From contig DEIV01000044.1 of NCBI GenBank assembly GCA_002352665.1, positions 103,042-167,041 on the forward strand: a stretch of DNA of 64,000 nucleotides. Reading direction: 5' to 3'. The translations under genes were made by a program, and so were the position numbers. Under the pieces are notes generated by a model, which did not search any database, was not told the origin of the DNA, and was given only the letters and a program-made list of their open reading frames with translations. Positions 1-8,919 of the stretch are shown one piece after another. Position 1 is the first letter of the stretch. Every line of letters starts with the position of its first letter. The stretch is from Flavobacteriaceae bacterium UBA2765 (GTDB lineage: Bacteria; Bacteroidota; Bacteroidia; Flavobacteriales; Flavobacteriaceae).

Positions 1-2
1 AA

Positions 3-452
3 TTCACTAACTATAAAAGCTTTGCTGGTAAAAAAATTGAGGATATTTTTGAAAGAAAAATATTGAATAAAGCTACTATTTTTGAGGTAAACGAATTACG
101 ATCAGGCTATTTAAGAAACGAAAATGGGCGTTTTAGCTTTATTCCTTTTCAACGTGAATTGCAGGTTTCTCCAATTACCACTTTTCTTAAGTACGATTTC
201 GACAAAGATGGTAAACAAGAAGTGCTGGCTGCTGGAAATTACTTTGGTGTAAAACCTTTTCATGGCAGATTTGACTCCTTTTCAGGAGCCTTGATAATGA
301 ATGAGAGTGATGTAATGTTAGGACATCAAATTGGGCTCGATTTAGCTCAAAAATCCGTTAGGCATCTCATTATTATAACATTAAATGGTAAATCATATTT
401 ATTGGTTACCATAAATAACGATAGCGCCCAAGTTTATAAAGTAAAAGATTAA
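3..452 (+). CDS. C-terminal part of a VCBS/FG-GAP repeat exported protein (cut by window edge)
   Basis: The reading frame is open from the left edge (first full codon at base 3), so the gene begins outside the window and only about 150 C-terminal residues are seen. A segment reading AAGNYFGVKPFHGRFDS, preceded by an FDKDGKQE calcium-loop-like stretch, resembles the last blades of VCBS/FG-GAP (CRTAC1/ASPIC-type) beta-propeller proteins, which in Bacteroidota are often encoded beside SusC/SusD pairs. The gene ends 15 bases before the haloperoxidase-like gene, which suggests one transcript. The family call rests on a short fragment; the propeller body and any SusCD genes would lie upstream of the window. 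Confidence 0.6.
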   Translation, partial: FTNYKSFAGKKIEDIFERKILNKATIFEVNELRSGYLRNENGRFSFIPFQRELQVSPITTFLKYDFDKDGKQEVLAAGNYFGVKPFHGRFDSFSGALIMNESDVMLGHQIGLDLAQKSVRHLIIITLNGKSYLLVTINNDSAQVYKVKD

Positions 453-467
453 TAGTTAAATTTTAGA

Positions 468-1793
468 ATGATGAAAAAGCAATTTATAGTATTAATAATA
501 TTTGCATTATTGATTTCATGTAAACAAAAAGAAGAACCTATTTTGATTACGGCCGATGATTTTCACAAATCGGTGGATAAAGTTGGAGAAGTAATGGTTC
601 ATGATATTTTCTCACCTCCAGTGGCAAGTAGAGTTTTTGCTTACCCAAATATAGCCGCTTATGAAATTATTGCACAACAAAACAATACCTATTCCCCTCT
701 TGAAGATCAAGTAACAGGCCTTACTGCAATACCCAAAGTAGAAGATTCGAAACCTGTAAATTATCAATTAGCCGCATTGATTGCACATATTGATTTGAAT
801 AAAAGATTGATCTTTTCAGAAGATCGAATTGAAAATTATAGAGATAGTCTATATCAAATATGGGAAGAGAAAAATTCTATCGAATTTAAGGCTTCAAGAG
901 AATATGGCTTAAAAGTAGCAGAACATATTGCAGTATGGATGGATAAAGACAATTATAAACAAACTCGAACAATGCCTAAATTTACGGTCAATTCAGTAGA
1001 TCCTTCACGGTGGCAACCAACACCACCTTCTTATATGGATGGGTTAGAGCCGCATTGGAATAAGATTCGCCCTTTTGTAATTCAATCAGCAGATCAATTT
1101 AAGCCAGTGCCTCCTCCTCCATTTTCCATGAGTAAGGAAAGTGATTTTTATAAAGAATTGAAGGAAGTTTATGATATTAGTGTGGATATAACTAAAAAGG
1201 GGGATAATTCTGAAGAAGTTGCTATAGCACAATTTTGGGATTGCAATCCTTATGTTTCTGTAACTCGTGGGCACTTAATGTTTGCTACAAAAAAGATTAC
1301 GCCTGGAGCACATTGGATTGGTATAACTAAAATAGCATGTAAAAAAGAAAATTCTGATTTTGATAAAACTGTGTACGCTTACACTAAAACTGCTATTGCA
1401 ATCGCTGATGCTTTTATAAGTTGTTGGGATGAAAAATACAGAAGTAATTTAATAAGGCCAGAAACTTTAATCAATCAGCATTTTGATGATAACTGGAAAC
1501 CTGTTTTACAAACACCTCCTTTTCCAGAGTATACTAGTGGTCACTCTGTGGCTTCAGGTGCAGCTGCTGTTGCATTGACTAATGTTTTTGGAGATAACTT
1601 TACTTTTGACGATGATACCGAATTAATCTATGGATTACCCGTTAGAACTTTCACGTCATTTAATCAGGCTGCAGATGAAGCAGCTATCAGTAGAATGTAT
1701 GGTGGTATTCACTATAGAGCTGCCGTTGAAATTGGAGTTAAACAAGGAAGAGATTTAGGGAAGTTTGTGGTTGATAATTTAAAGATGCAATAG
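468..1793 (+). CDS. Vanadium-dependent haloperoxidase / PAP2 superfamily lipoprotein
   Basis: This is a 441-residue lipoprotein with a lipobox ending at Cys18 (LLISC). The PAP2/haloperoxidase active-site signature is complete: K323 and R330-P331 in the first box, SGH at 357-359 inside EYTSGHSVASG, and R409 with H415 in the last box (SRMYGGIHYR). These residues bind vanadate or phosphate in the family. The domain order and length fit the bacterial vanadium-dependent haloperoxidase group rather than short PAP2 phosphatases. It probably sits on the periplasmic or outer surface. It follows the VCBS protein by 15 bases, a pairing known from Bacteroidota SusCD loci. True halogenating activity cannot be told from phosphatase activity by sequence alone. 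Confidence 0.8.
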   Translation: MMKKQFIVLIIFALLISCKQKEEPILITADDFHKSVDKVGEVMVHDIFSPPVASRVFAYPNIAAYEIIAQQNNTYSPLEDQVTGLTAIPKVEDSKPVNYQLAALIAHIDLNKRLIFSEDRIENYRDSLYQIWEEKNSIEFKASREYGLKVAEHIAVWMDKDNYKQTRTMPKFTVNSVDPSRWQPTPPSYMDGLEPHWNKIRPFVIQSADQFKPVPPPPFSMSKESDFYKELKEVYDISVDITKKGDNSEEVAIAQFWDCNPYVSVTRGHLMFATKKITPGAHWIGITKIACKKENSDFDKTVYAYTKTAIAIADAFISCWDEKYRSNLIRPETLINQHFDDNWKPVLQTPPFPEYTSGHSVASGAAAVALTNVFGDNFTFDDDTELIYGLPVRTFTSFNQAADEAAISRMYGGIHYRAAVEIGVKQGRDLGKFVVDNLKMQ

Positions 1794-1812
1794 AGATCAT
1801 TTAGTTAATTTT

Positions 1813-2703
1813 ATGAAAAAAAAGATAGGCCTCTTTATTTTATTATTTGTTTTTGGAACTTCAATTTGGTACTTATTTATCAAACCTTATGATTATTTAG
1901 TAACATTTAAAGCAAATACCTTTCCAGGAACAATTAATCAATCTATAAAATTGTGGAGTAAGTCAATTGATCCATCTTCAAAGGTTATACAAGATGATAT
2001 ACAAAATATATCATACATTTTTACTATCAACGATTCAACGTACAATTATGACTGGAAGTTAGTGCCAATCAATGATTCAACTTCTAAAGTGAAAGTTTAT
2101 ATTAAAGACATAAATCATAGCCTAATTAATAAAATTAAAATTCCTTTTAGTGAAACTAATTTTGAAAAAACGACTAAAAGAACATTACTCAACTTCAATA
2201 AAATGTTGACAGAGCACCTTAAAAGGTTTAAAGTTACTGTTGTTGGAAAGGGCACTTTTGGAGGCACATATTGTGCCTATATCCCTATTAAAAGCACTCA
2301 ATTTCAAAAGGCAAAAGGAATGATGCAGAATTATTCTTTACTAAGTAACTTTGTTGCTATGAATAAAATTAAATTAAACGGCACTCCGATGGTTGAAATT
2401 ACGAAATGGAACATAAATACCGATAGCATTCACTATAACTTTTGTTATCCAATTATAAAGTCTGACTCTTTGCCAAAACATGATATCATAAAATATAAAC
2501 AACTTAAAATAAAACCTTCATTAAAAGCAATATATAATGGTAATTATAAAACTTCTGATTTAGCCTGGTATGCCTTAATCGATTATGCCAATAAAGAGAA
2601 TATCGAAATAGAGTATAGACCTGTTGAGATATTTTATAATAACCCAAATATGGGCGGTGATGAATTAAATTGGAAGACTGAGGTTTATATGCCTATTAAA
2701 TAA
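1813..2703 (+). CDS. Membrane-anchored SRPBCC / GyrI-like effector-binding protein
   Basis: The protein has 296 residues. One N-terminal membrane segment (about residues 5-24) acts as anchor or uncleaved signal. The next ~110 residues look like an SRPBCC (START/Bet v1-type) domain, and the C-terminal half, ending in NWKTEVYMPI, resembles the GyrI-like effector-binding domain that closes many 'polyketide cyclase plus effector-binding' proteins. Such domains bind small hydrophobic ligands; no enzyme activity is implied. It starts 20 bases after the haloperoxidase-like gene and ends 21 bases before the transporter, so it probably shares their transcript. The domain call is from overall pattern and is moderately sure. 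Confidence 0.55.
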   Translation: MKKKIGLFILLFVFGTSIWYLFIKPYDYLVTFKANTFPGTINQSIKLWSKSIDPSSKVIQDDIQNISYIFTINDSTYNYDWKLVPINDSTSKVKVYIKDINHSLINKIKIPFSETNFEKTTKRTLLNFNKMLTEHLKRFKVTVVGKGTFGGTYCAYIPIKSTQFQKAKGMMQNYSLLSNFVAMNKIKLNGTPMVEITKWNINTDSIHYNFCYPIIKSDSLPKHDIIKYKQLKIKPSLKAIYNGNYKTSDLAWYALIDYANKENIEIEYRPVEIFYNNPNMGGDELNWKTEVYMPIK

Positions 2704-2723
2704 AAAATACCTATTTTTAGAAA

Positions 2724-4031
2724 ATGAAAATTAAAAAACCCTCTCTATCATTTTGGCAAATATTTAATATGAATGTTGGTTTTTTGGGAATTCAATATAG
2801 TTTTGGTTTGCAGCAAACTGCAATTAATCCTATTTTTCTTTATTTAGGAGCTCCAGAAGACATGTTACCGATACTAAATATAGCTGGCCCTGTAACCGGT
2901 TTAATTGTTCAACCCATTATTGGTGCCATGTCAGATAAAACATGGTCAGTACGTTGGGGAAGACGAAAACCTTATTTTTTAATAGGGGCTTTATTAGGTA
3001 GTTTGTCTTTATTCGTCTTCCCTCATAGTCCTGTGCTCTGGTTTGCGGTTGGTTTATTATGGATTCTAGATGTTGGAAACAATATGGCTATGGAACCTTA
3101 TAGAGCTTTTGTTGGTGATAAGCTACCAGAAAAACAGCTTAGTTTAGGATACCAAATGCAAAGTTTATTTGTTGGAGCTGGTATTTTATTGGCGAATGGG
3201 TCTATTGTTTTGTTTCAATATTGGTTTGGTGGAGAATCTGTTGATGTAGCAGGTACAATTCCACAATGGTTATATTATTCTTTTTATATTGGTGCGTTCT
3301 TGTCTTTAACTACCATTTTATGGTCTGTTATGAAAACCCCTGAAATTCCACCTACTGATAAAGAATTGGATGAAATAAATGAAATTAAAGGACTCCCTCT
3401 TAGAAAACGTATATCACAACCTTTTTTAGAAATTATTGAAGCTATAAAAGAGATGCCTAAGTTTATGTGGAAAATTGGTGCAGTGTATTTATTTCAATGG
3501 TATGCACTTTTTATTTATTGGCAGTTCACCACACCACTATTTAAATTATCTTTAGGTTATTCAACTTCTGAGGCAGCTTCTCAAGCCGCTAAAATGAGTT
3601 TAACCTATAATACGGTGACCATGCTAGTAGCACTGGCCTTAGTACCTTTAACAACCCGTATTGGAAGTAAAAAAGTGTATGCCTTAAGTTTGGTAGGCAC
3701 AGCATTAGCTTTATTTGCAATACCTTTTATTACAGATCCAACATTAGTCCTTGTACCCATGGTATTATTTGGAATTGGTTGGGCAGCAATGATGGGAATT
3801 CCATACACCATGGTTTCAAAAATTGTTCCACAAGATCGTAGAGGTGTTTATATGGGAATACTAAATATGATGATAGTTATTCCAATGTTTATTCAAACTT
3901 TAACTTTTGGTCCTATTTATAAATATATATTAGGCGGAAATGCAATAAATGCGATGTTATTTGCAGGTGTATTTTTTATTATTGCTGCGGCTCTTGCAAC
4001 ACGATTAAATATTAAATCAGAAAATTTATAA
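2724..4031 (+). CDS. SLC45-type MFS sugar transporter
   Basis: This 435-residue protein has about 12 membrane segments. The loop between helices 2 and 3 carries D71 and RWGRRKP at 77-83, the hallmark of the SLC45/sucrose-maltose group of the major facilitator superfamily (proton-coupled disaccharide import across the inner membrane). It lies directly beside the trehalase gene, which is convergent and ends 65 bases away, and close to the 3-keto-disaccharide genes. A disaccharide such as trehalose, or a hydrolysis product, is therefore a likely substrate; that is inference from context. No intrinsic terminator with a T-tract follows it; an 8-bp hairpin (4076-4083 with 4095-4102) lies in the convergent gap. 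Confidence 0.8.
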   Translation: MKIKKPSLSFWQIFNMNVGFLGIQYSFGLQQTAINPIFLYLGAPEDMLPILNIAGPVTGLIVQPIIGAMSDKTWSVRWGRRKPYFLIGALLGSLSLFVFPHSPVLWFAVGLLWILDVGNNMAMEPYRAFVGDKLPEKQLSLGYQMQSLFVGAGILLANGSIVLFQYWFGGESVDVAGTIPQWLYYSFYIGAFLSLTTILWSVMKTPEIPPTDKELDEINEIKGLPLRKRISQPFLEIIEAIKEMPKFMWKIGAVYLFQWYALFIYWQFTTPLFKLSLGYSTSEAASQAAKMSLTYNTVTMLVALALVPLTTRIGSKKVYALSLVGTALALFAIPFITDPTLVLVPMVLFGIGWAAMMGIPYTMVSKIVPQDRRGVYMGILNMMIVIPMFIQTLTFGPIYKYILGGNAINAMLFAGVFFIIAAALATRLNIKSENL

Positions 4032-4095
4032 CGACGTAGATCAGCTTTTCAATTTATGAGATATTGTAAAATATATCAATAGTTATATTTTCGGA

Positions 4096-5697
4096 CTATT
4101 GATTGTTTGATTCACTCAGTAATTTTAACAATACACCATTTGTCCAGCCAAAGCCATCTTGTACAGGATATTCCCCTCCTCCAGCTTCAAGACTTAAATC
4201 ATAAACATTGTACTTTTCTACCATTTTTCCAGTATTATTATAGACCTTGGTATTAATTGAGATCCAGCGTTTTTTGATCTCGTCTGCTAATGTTTTTTGA
4301 TTATAATTTCTGAGCCCCTTAATGGCCATCCATTGAAGTGGAGCCCAACCATTTGGTGCATCCCATTGTTCGCCCGTATTTTCTAATGTAGTTGTAAGGC
4401 CTCCAGACTGTAAAAAATCTGATTCAATTATTTTGGAAACTGACTGTGCCGTTTTATCATTTGCAATTTGAAAAAACAATGGTGCAACGCCAGCTAGTGA
4501 ATAAATATTCGTATGCCCTTTTTTAACAAAATCATAATCAAAATAAAAACCTTTAGTTTCTTCCCAACAATATTTCTCAATGGCCTTAGCTCGTCCTATA
4601 GATTTTTTATTGAATATTTTTGCATTTTCAAGATCACCAATAGATGTATAGGCCTTTCCTATTGTATTTTCAAGATGGTATAATAAACAATTGAGATCTA
4701 CAGGAATTATTTCGGTGGTATGAATTGTTGCAAGTGATTTACTATCGGCTAACCAACGGCTACTAAAATCCCAACCAGATTCTGCACCAGCTTTAATATC
4801 ACGATACACATCTTTAGCAGGGCGACTACTTTCTTTAGCAATTAACACATCTTCTTTATAAGATTCTGGTCTAGGTGTTGGCTTATCATCCCAATATCTA
4901 TTGAGTATTGAACCATCCTCGAGACGTACCACACGTCTATCACTAGGGTTTTCTGGAGTTAATTTTTCACTGCCATTCATCCAAAAGGCATACTCTTTTT
5001 TTAAAGCAGGTAAATATTTTTTTAATGAACCCTCTCCTTTAACTTCATGAACCACATTAACAATTAAAGAAAAAAACGGAGGTTGAGAACGACTCAAATA
5101 ATAAGTGCGATTACCATTGGGTATATGACCAAAAGTATTGATAAGATAAGAAAAATTATCTGCCATATTTTCAATCATTTCATATTTTTGATCGGCTTGG
5201 AGACCTAAAATGGTAAAATAACTATCCCAATAATAGATTTCTCCAAATCTACCTCCTGGTACAATATATGGTTTAGGCAATGCTAGTAAGCTACCGACTG
5301 TTGTACTATCTGCTTGACGAGTAAGAACCGACCATAGTACAGTAATATGTTCTTTAGGACTACGAGTTTTGTCACTTTTAAAGTCTGAACTAAACTGGTG
5401 GGGAAGTTCAAAATTCTCCAATACAAAATTTTTCAAATCAAAACCTTTAGTTTCTTTTTGATCTTGATATTTTTTTAAAATTTCATCCGTAGTAAATTTA
5501 GGAGTACAGTCTACAAAAGTCTTTGAATCAGGAAAAATATTGTCCAATTGAATAGCCGTAAATAAAGCACCAAAACGTTCATCTGGACTTAGATGAGATT
5601 TTGTTTCAATAGATTTTTTTGTATTTCTTTCTTGATCTATATTTCCTTTACAAGAAAGAAGTAATATCATAACTATAAAAATTAAACTATGCTTCAT
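4096..5697 (-). CDS. treA: Trehalase, GH37, lipoprotein
   Basis: This is an alpha,alpha-trehalase (trehalose to two glucose) of 533 residues. Both family signatures are present: PGGRFGEIYYWDSYF at 147-161 and QWDAPNGWAP at 444-453, followed by a glycine-rich GGGEYPVQDGFGWTNG segment. The catalytic acid is expected at D310 in ESGWDFSSRW and the base at E494 in EKYNV, matching the spacing in E. coli periplasmic trehalase. The N-terminus is a lipoprotein signal (LLLSC, Cys16), so the enzyme should be periplasmic or surface-anchored rather than cytosolic. It is convergent with the sugar transporter and divergent from a Gfo/Idh/MocA gene. The function is secure; treA versus treF naming follows the export signal. 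Confidence 0.93.
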   Translation of the reverse strand: MKHSLIFIVMILLLSCKGNIDQERNTKKSIETKSHLSPDERFGALFTAIQLDNIFPDSKTFVDCTPKFTTDEILKKYQDQKETKGFDLKNFVLENFELPHQFSSDFKSDKTRSPKEHITVLWSVLTRQADSTTVGSLLALPKPYIVPGGRFGEIYYWDSYFTILGLQADQKYEMIENMADNFSYLINTFGHIPNGNRTYYLSRSQPPFFSLIVNVVHEVKGEGSLKKYLPALKKEYAFWMNGSEKLTPENPSDRRVVRLEDGSILNRYWDDKPTPRPESYKEDVLIAKESSRPAKDVYRDIKAGAESGWDFSSRWLADSKSLATIHTTEIIPVDLNCLLYHLENTIGKAYTSIGDLENAKIFNKKSIGRAKAIEKYCWEETKGFYFDYDFVKKGHTNIYSLAGVAPLFFQIANDKTAQSVSKIIESDFLQSGGLTTTLENTGEQWDAPNGWAPLQWMAIKGLRNYNQKTLADEIKKRWISINTKVYNNTGKMVEKYNVYDLSLEAGGGEYPVQDGFGWTNGVLLKLLSESNNQ

Positions 5698-5807
5698 GGA
5701 TTATTTTTAAAAAAAATATAAAATTATCAAACAAAAAGAAAGTAAAGATAACATTATAATCACTACCAATAAAATAGTATTTTCACATCAAAATTAAATC
5801 AACTCTT

Positions 5808-6800
5808 ATGAATTCATCAAAAAGAATAAAATGGGGTATTATCGGCTGTGGCAATATTGCCAATAAATTTGCAAGTGATCTTGCCTTGATTGATGAAGCA
5901 GAATTAACCGCTGTAGCTTCACGTAATATTGATAAAGCTACTAAATTTGCTCAACAGCACAATTCAAAAAGAGCATACGGTAGTTATAAAGAATTGCTAT
6001 TAGACACTACTATTGATATAGTTTATATTGCTACTCCCCATAACTCTCATGCTGAATTGAGTATCAAAGCTATGGAATATGGTAAACATGTTTTATGTGA
6101 AAAACCATTGGCACTCAATGCAAAAGAAACGAGAGCTATGCTCGAATCTTCTAAAAAAACGAATCAGTTTTTTATGGAAGCTTTGTGGACACGTTTTAAC
6201 CCAAGTTTAGTTGAAATAAAGAAACGTATTGATCATGGAGAAATTGGCAGCATAAAATATATCAATGCAGATTTTTCGTTTAAAACGGATAAATCTGTAG
6301 ATAGTAGAGTACTAAGTTTAGATTTAGGCGGCGGAACAATTTTAGATATTGGTATTTATCCTGCCTTTTTGGTCTATCTATTTTTAGGAGTACCGAAAGA
6401 GATCTTAGCCAGATCTATATTTCATGAAGTAACTAAATGTGACATGCAAACCTCTATGATTTTTCATTATGATAATGTACAGGCAATATTGTATAGTGGT
6501 TTTACTTCTCCATCTGGTGTAGCAGCTCGTATTAGTGGTACCGAAGGGCAAATTCACCTTCACAACCCTTGGCATGTAGCACAAGGTTATAGTCTACTGA
6601 AAAACAACGAAGAACAGGTATTTAATTTACCTACTACCGGTATCGGCTTTAGCCATGAAATAATAGAATGCCACAATTGTCTAAGAGCCCATAAAATTGA
6701 AAGCGAAACTTGGTCTCATCAAAATAGTTTGGATTTGATTACAATTTTAGATACCGTAAGAGAGCAAGTAGGTCTACAATATCCTCAAGAGCTAACTTAA
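5808..6800 (+). CDS. Gfo/Idh/MocA family oxidoreductase, cytoplasmic
   Basis: The protein has 330 residues and no signal peptide. An N-terminal Rossmann fold with IIGCGNIA at about 11-18 binds NAD(P), and the conserved EKP at 98-100 is the family's catalytic and binding lysine motif. A C-terminal alpha/beta domain with the LGGGTILDIGIY segment follows. The short length and sequence style are closest to the dihydrodiol-dehydrogenase-like branch. It is divergent from trehalase (110-base gap) and convergent with the next Gfo/Idh/MocA gene. In this locus it could reduce a 3-keto sugar back to glucose or oxidise a sugar at C3; the substrate is not readable from sequence. Confidence 0.85.
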   Translation: MNSSKRIKWGIIGCGNIANKFASDLALIDEAELTAVASRNIDKATKFAQQHNSKRAYGSYKELLLDTTIDIVYIATPHNSHAELSIKAMEYGKHVLCEKPLALNAKETRAMLESSKKTNQFFMEALWTRFNPSLVEIKKRIDHGEIGSIKYINADFSFKTDKSVDSRVLSLDLGGGTILDIGIYPAFLVYLFLGVPKEILARSIFHEVTKCDMQTSMIFHYDNVQAILYSGFTSPSGVAARISGTEGQIHLHNPWHVAQGYSLLKNNEEQVFNLPTTGIGFSHEIIECHNCLRAHKIESETWSHQNSLDLITILDTVREQVGLQYPQELT

Positions 6801-6817
6801 CTGAATAACATTATCAC

Positions 6818-7963
6818 TCAATTCAAAGATACCCAAGCAGCATTATTCTTATCGCTTTCTACTGAAGCATGTATAAATTTTATTCCCCTTAAGCCGTCAC
6901 TTACCGTTGGATAATCTGGAATCTCAATTTCTTGATTGTCTAATTTTGCCTTAAGATGAATAGCAAAATTTTTATATACATTAGCAAATGCTTCTAAATA
7001 ACCTTCAGGGTGTCCTGCCGGAATTCTAGAAGCTGCTATAGCTTCAGGGTAAAGATGGGTTCCATTAGAAGTATAAATCATTTTTGGTTTATCAAGCCAT
7101 CTTGTAATTAATTGATTAGGATGCTCTTGCTGCCATTCTAAACTTCCCTTTTCACCATATACTCTTATGGCTAAATTATTCTCTTCTCCTACGGCTACTT
7201 GCGAAAAAGACATGGTTCCTTTTGCTCCGTTTTCCAATCGTATTAAAATGTTTCCATCATCATCTAACACACGATCTTCGCCAAACTTCCCGAGATCAGC
7301 TGCCAATTCCTTTATTTGTAATCCGGTTATGTACTCCACTAAATTTTCAGCATGAGTACCAATATCTCCTAACGCACCACCTACACCAGATTTAGAAGGA
7401 TCAACACGCCAAGAGGCCTGCTTTTGTCCAATTTTTTCAATTGGTGTTGCTAACCAACCTTGTAAATACTGAACTTGTACTTTTCTTATTGAACCCAGAT
7501 CGCCATTTTTAATCATGGCTCTTGCTTGTTTAACCATAGGACTTCCGGGGTAATTATGTGTTAAAGCAAATAGTAATCTGGTTGAAGATACTAATTGCTC
7601 AAGGGTTACTGCCTCTTTAATAGTTAAAGTCATTGGTTTATCACAAACAACATGAAAGCCATTTTCTAATGCCATTTTTGCCGGAGCGAAATGCAAATGA
7701 TTAGGAGTTACTATGGCAACAAAATCCATACGTTGATCTTCAGGCAATTTTTTCTCGGATAAAATCATTTCCTCAAAATTGGCATAACAACGCTCTTTGG
7801 GTAAAAAAAGCAATTTACCGGAAGCTTTAGACCTTTCTGCTGTGCTGCTAAATGCACCACAAACTAAATCAATCATTCCGTCCATAGCAGCTGCCTTTCG
7901 ATGTACATCTCCAATAAAAGAGTCTATGCCACCACCAATCATTCCCATTCTCAATTTCCTCAT
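6818..7963 (-). CDS. Gfo/Idh/MocA family oxidoreductase, cytoplasmic
   Basis: The protein has 381 residues and no export signal. The nucleotide-binding stretch MGMIGGGIDSFIG (6-18) and a DKP motif at 108-110 (here Asp replaces the usual Glu) mark it as Gfo/Idh/MocA, with the GGALGDIGTHAENL catalytic-domain segment near residue 196. The length fits the group often annotated as glucose-fructose-oxidoreductase-like or inositol-dehydrogenase-like. It is the last gene of the minus-strand set that starts at 11454, but a 14-bp inverted repeat sits between it and the DUF1080 gene, so its expression may be attenuated relative to the others. Its most likely role is NAD(P)-dependent interconversion of keto and hydroxy sugars released by the upstream enzymes. 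Confidence 0.85.
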   Translation of the reverse strand: MRKLRMGMIGGGIDSFIGDVHRKAAAMDGMIDLVCGAFSSTAERSKASGKLLFLPKERCYANFEEMILSEKKLPEDQRMDFVAIVTPNHLHFAPAKMALENGFHVVCDKPMTLTIKEAVTLEQLVSSTRLLFALTHNYPGSPMVKQARAMIKNGDLGSIRKVQVQYLQGWLATPIEKIGQKQASWRVDPSKSGVGGALGDIGTHAENLVEYITGLQIKELAADLGKFGEDRVLDDDGNILIRLENGAKGTMSFSQVAVGEENNLAIRVYGEKGSLEWQQEHPNQLITRWLDKPKMIYTSNGTHLYPEAIAASRIPAGHPEGYLEAFANVYKNFAIHLKAKLDNQEIEIPDYPTVSDGLRGIKFIHASVESDKNNAAWVSLN

Positions 7964-7984
7964 GTTTAAAAAATAGTATAAGTA

Positions 7985-8037
7985 ACCTGCCTTGAAATGC
8001 CCTTTAGTAATTGTACTTAAGGAATTTCAAGGCAGGT
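7985..8037 (-). terminator. 14-bp perfect inverted repeat between DUF1080 and Gfo genes (terminator or attenuator)
   Basis: Arms 7985-7998 and 8024-8037 are perfect complements (ACCTGCCTTGAAAT type) around a 25-base loop that itself holds a CCTT/AAGG pairing. On the minus strand it follows the DUF1080 stop by about 40 bases and precedes the next start by about 20. A T-rich stretch follows, though not directly, so partial termination or mRNA end protection are both possible. Confidence 0.45.
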
Positions 8038-8075
8038 CTATAGTGTTATTTTAATAAATTTTAACTACTTACAAT

Positions 8076-8876
8076 TTAGAGCTCTTTTATTTTGATATTT
8101 CTAAACCACACATCATCACCATGATCCTGTAAACCAAAATAACCTTTAGTAGCAACATCTGCCCAATCTTTATTTAAGCTAGGAAACTTACTACCTGCCA
8201 CCATTTCGTTCCATTCTGGCGTCCATAAATGATATTCCACCACATTTTCACCATTTTGCTTATGTACAACAGTTCCTTTAAATACAGTAATTTCAATTTG
8301 ATTCCATTCCCCTACAGGTTTTGCATTTTGAGGTTTTGCCGGAACTAAATCATATAAAGAACCTGCTTGACGATTTCCATCTTTACCCAATTTGGCATCT
8401 GGATGTTTTTCATTATCCAATATTTGCATTTCAGGAGCGGTTTTCCAAATAAAATCAAGTTCTTCTCTTCCAAGATAAAATATCCCAGAATTACCACCTT
8501 CTGATATTTTCCATTCCAGACTTAAATTAAAATTCTGAAACTCTTTATCAAAAATAATATCTCCACCTTCCTTACTACCTGCTTCACCTCTACCAGATCC
8601 AAGACATTGAATCGTTCCGTTTTCAACTATCCATCCCGTAGGGAAATGGTCTTTTTTATACCCTCTCCATCCCTCGGATGTTTTTCCGTCAAAAAGCAAT
8701 ATCCAACCATCATCTTTCTCTGCTTGCGTTAAAGCATTTAAAGCGACTTCTGTCTCCGTTTTCACTTCTGTTTCAGTATTAGATTCTGAAGTAACATCTG
8801 CCTTCTTTTCTTTACAGCTAGATAATAATGGTAATAGTATTAAACTAAAAATTACAATTAAACTTAATTTTTTCAT
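8076..8876 (-). CDS. DUF1080 / 3-keto-disaccharide hydrolase lipoprotein
   Basis: This 266-residue lipoprotein (lipobox ending at Cys21, LLSSC) is built on the DUF1080 concanavalin-like beta-sandwich, Pfam '3-keto-disaccharide hydrolase'. Typical family segments are visible: GWILLFDGKTSEGWRG near the start of the domain, GNSGIFYLGRE, PEMQILDN followed by RQAGSLYDL, and a final VWFRNIKIKEL. Family members cleave glycosides already oxidised at C3. It lies between two Gfo/Idh/MocA genes and downstream of an exported TIM-barrel protein, the gene set expected for 3-keto-glycoside breakdown. It is probably periplasmic or surface-exposed. The exact glycoside is unknown; trehalose is favoured by the nearby trehalase and transporter. 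Confidence 0.82.
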   Translation of the reverse strand: MKKLSLIVIFSLILLPLLSSCKEKKADVTSESNTETEVKTETEVALNALTQAEKDDGWILLFDGKTSEGWRGYKKDHFPTGWIVENGTIQCLGSGRGEAGSKEGGDIIFDKEFQNFNLSLEWKISEGGNSGIFYLGREELDFIWKTAPEMQILDNEKHPDAKLGKDGNRQAGSLYDLVPAKPQNAKPVGEWNQIEITVFKGTVVHKQNGENVVEYHLWTPEWNEMVAGSKFPSLNKDWADVATKGYFGLQDHGDDVWFRNIKIKEL

Positions 8877-8919
8877 TATGGTATTTTTTATTTGTGTTAA
8901 GTGATCAATTTTTAATTAT

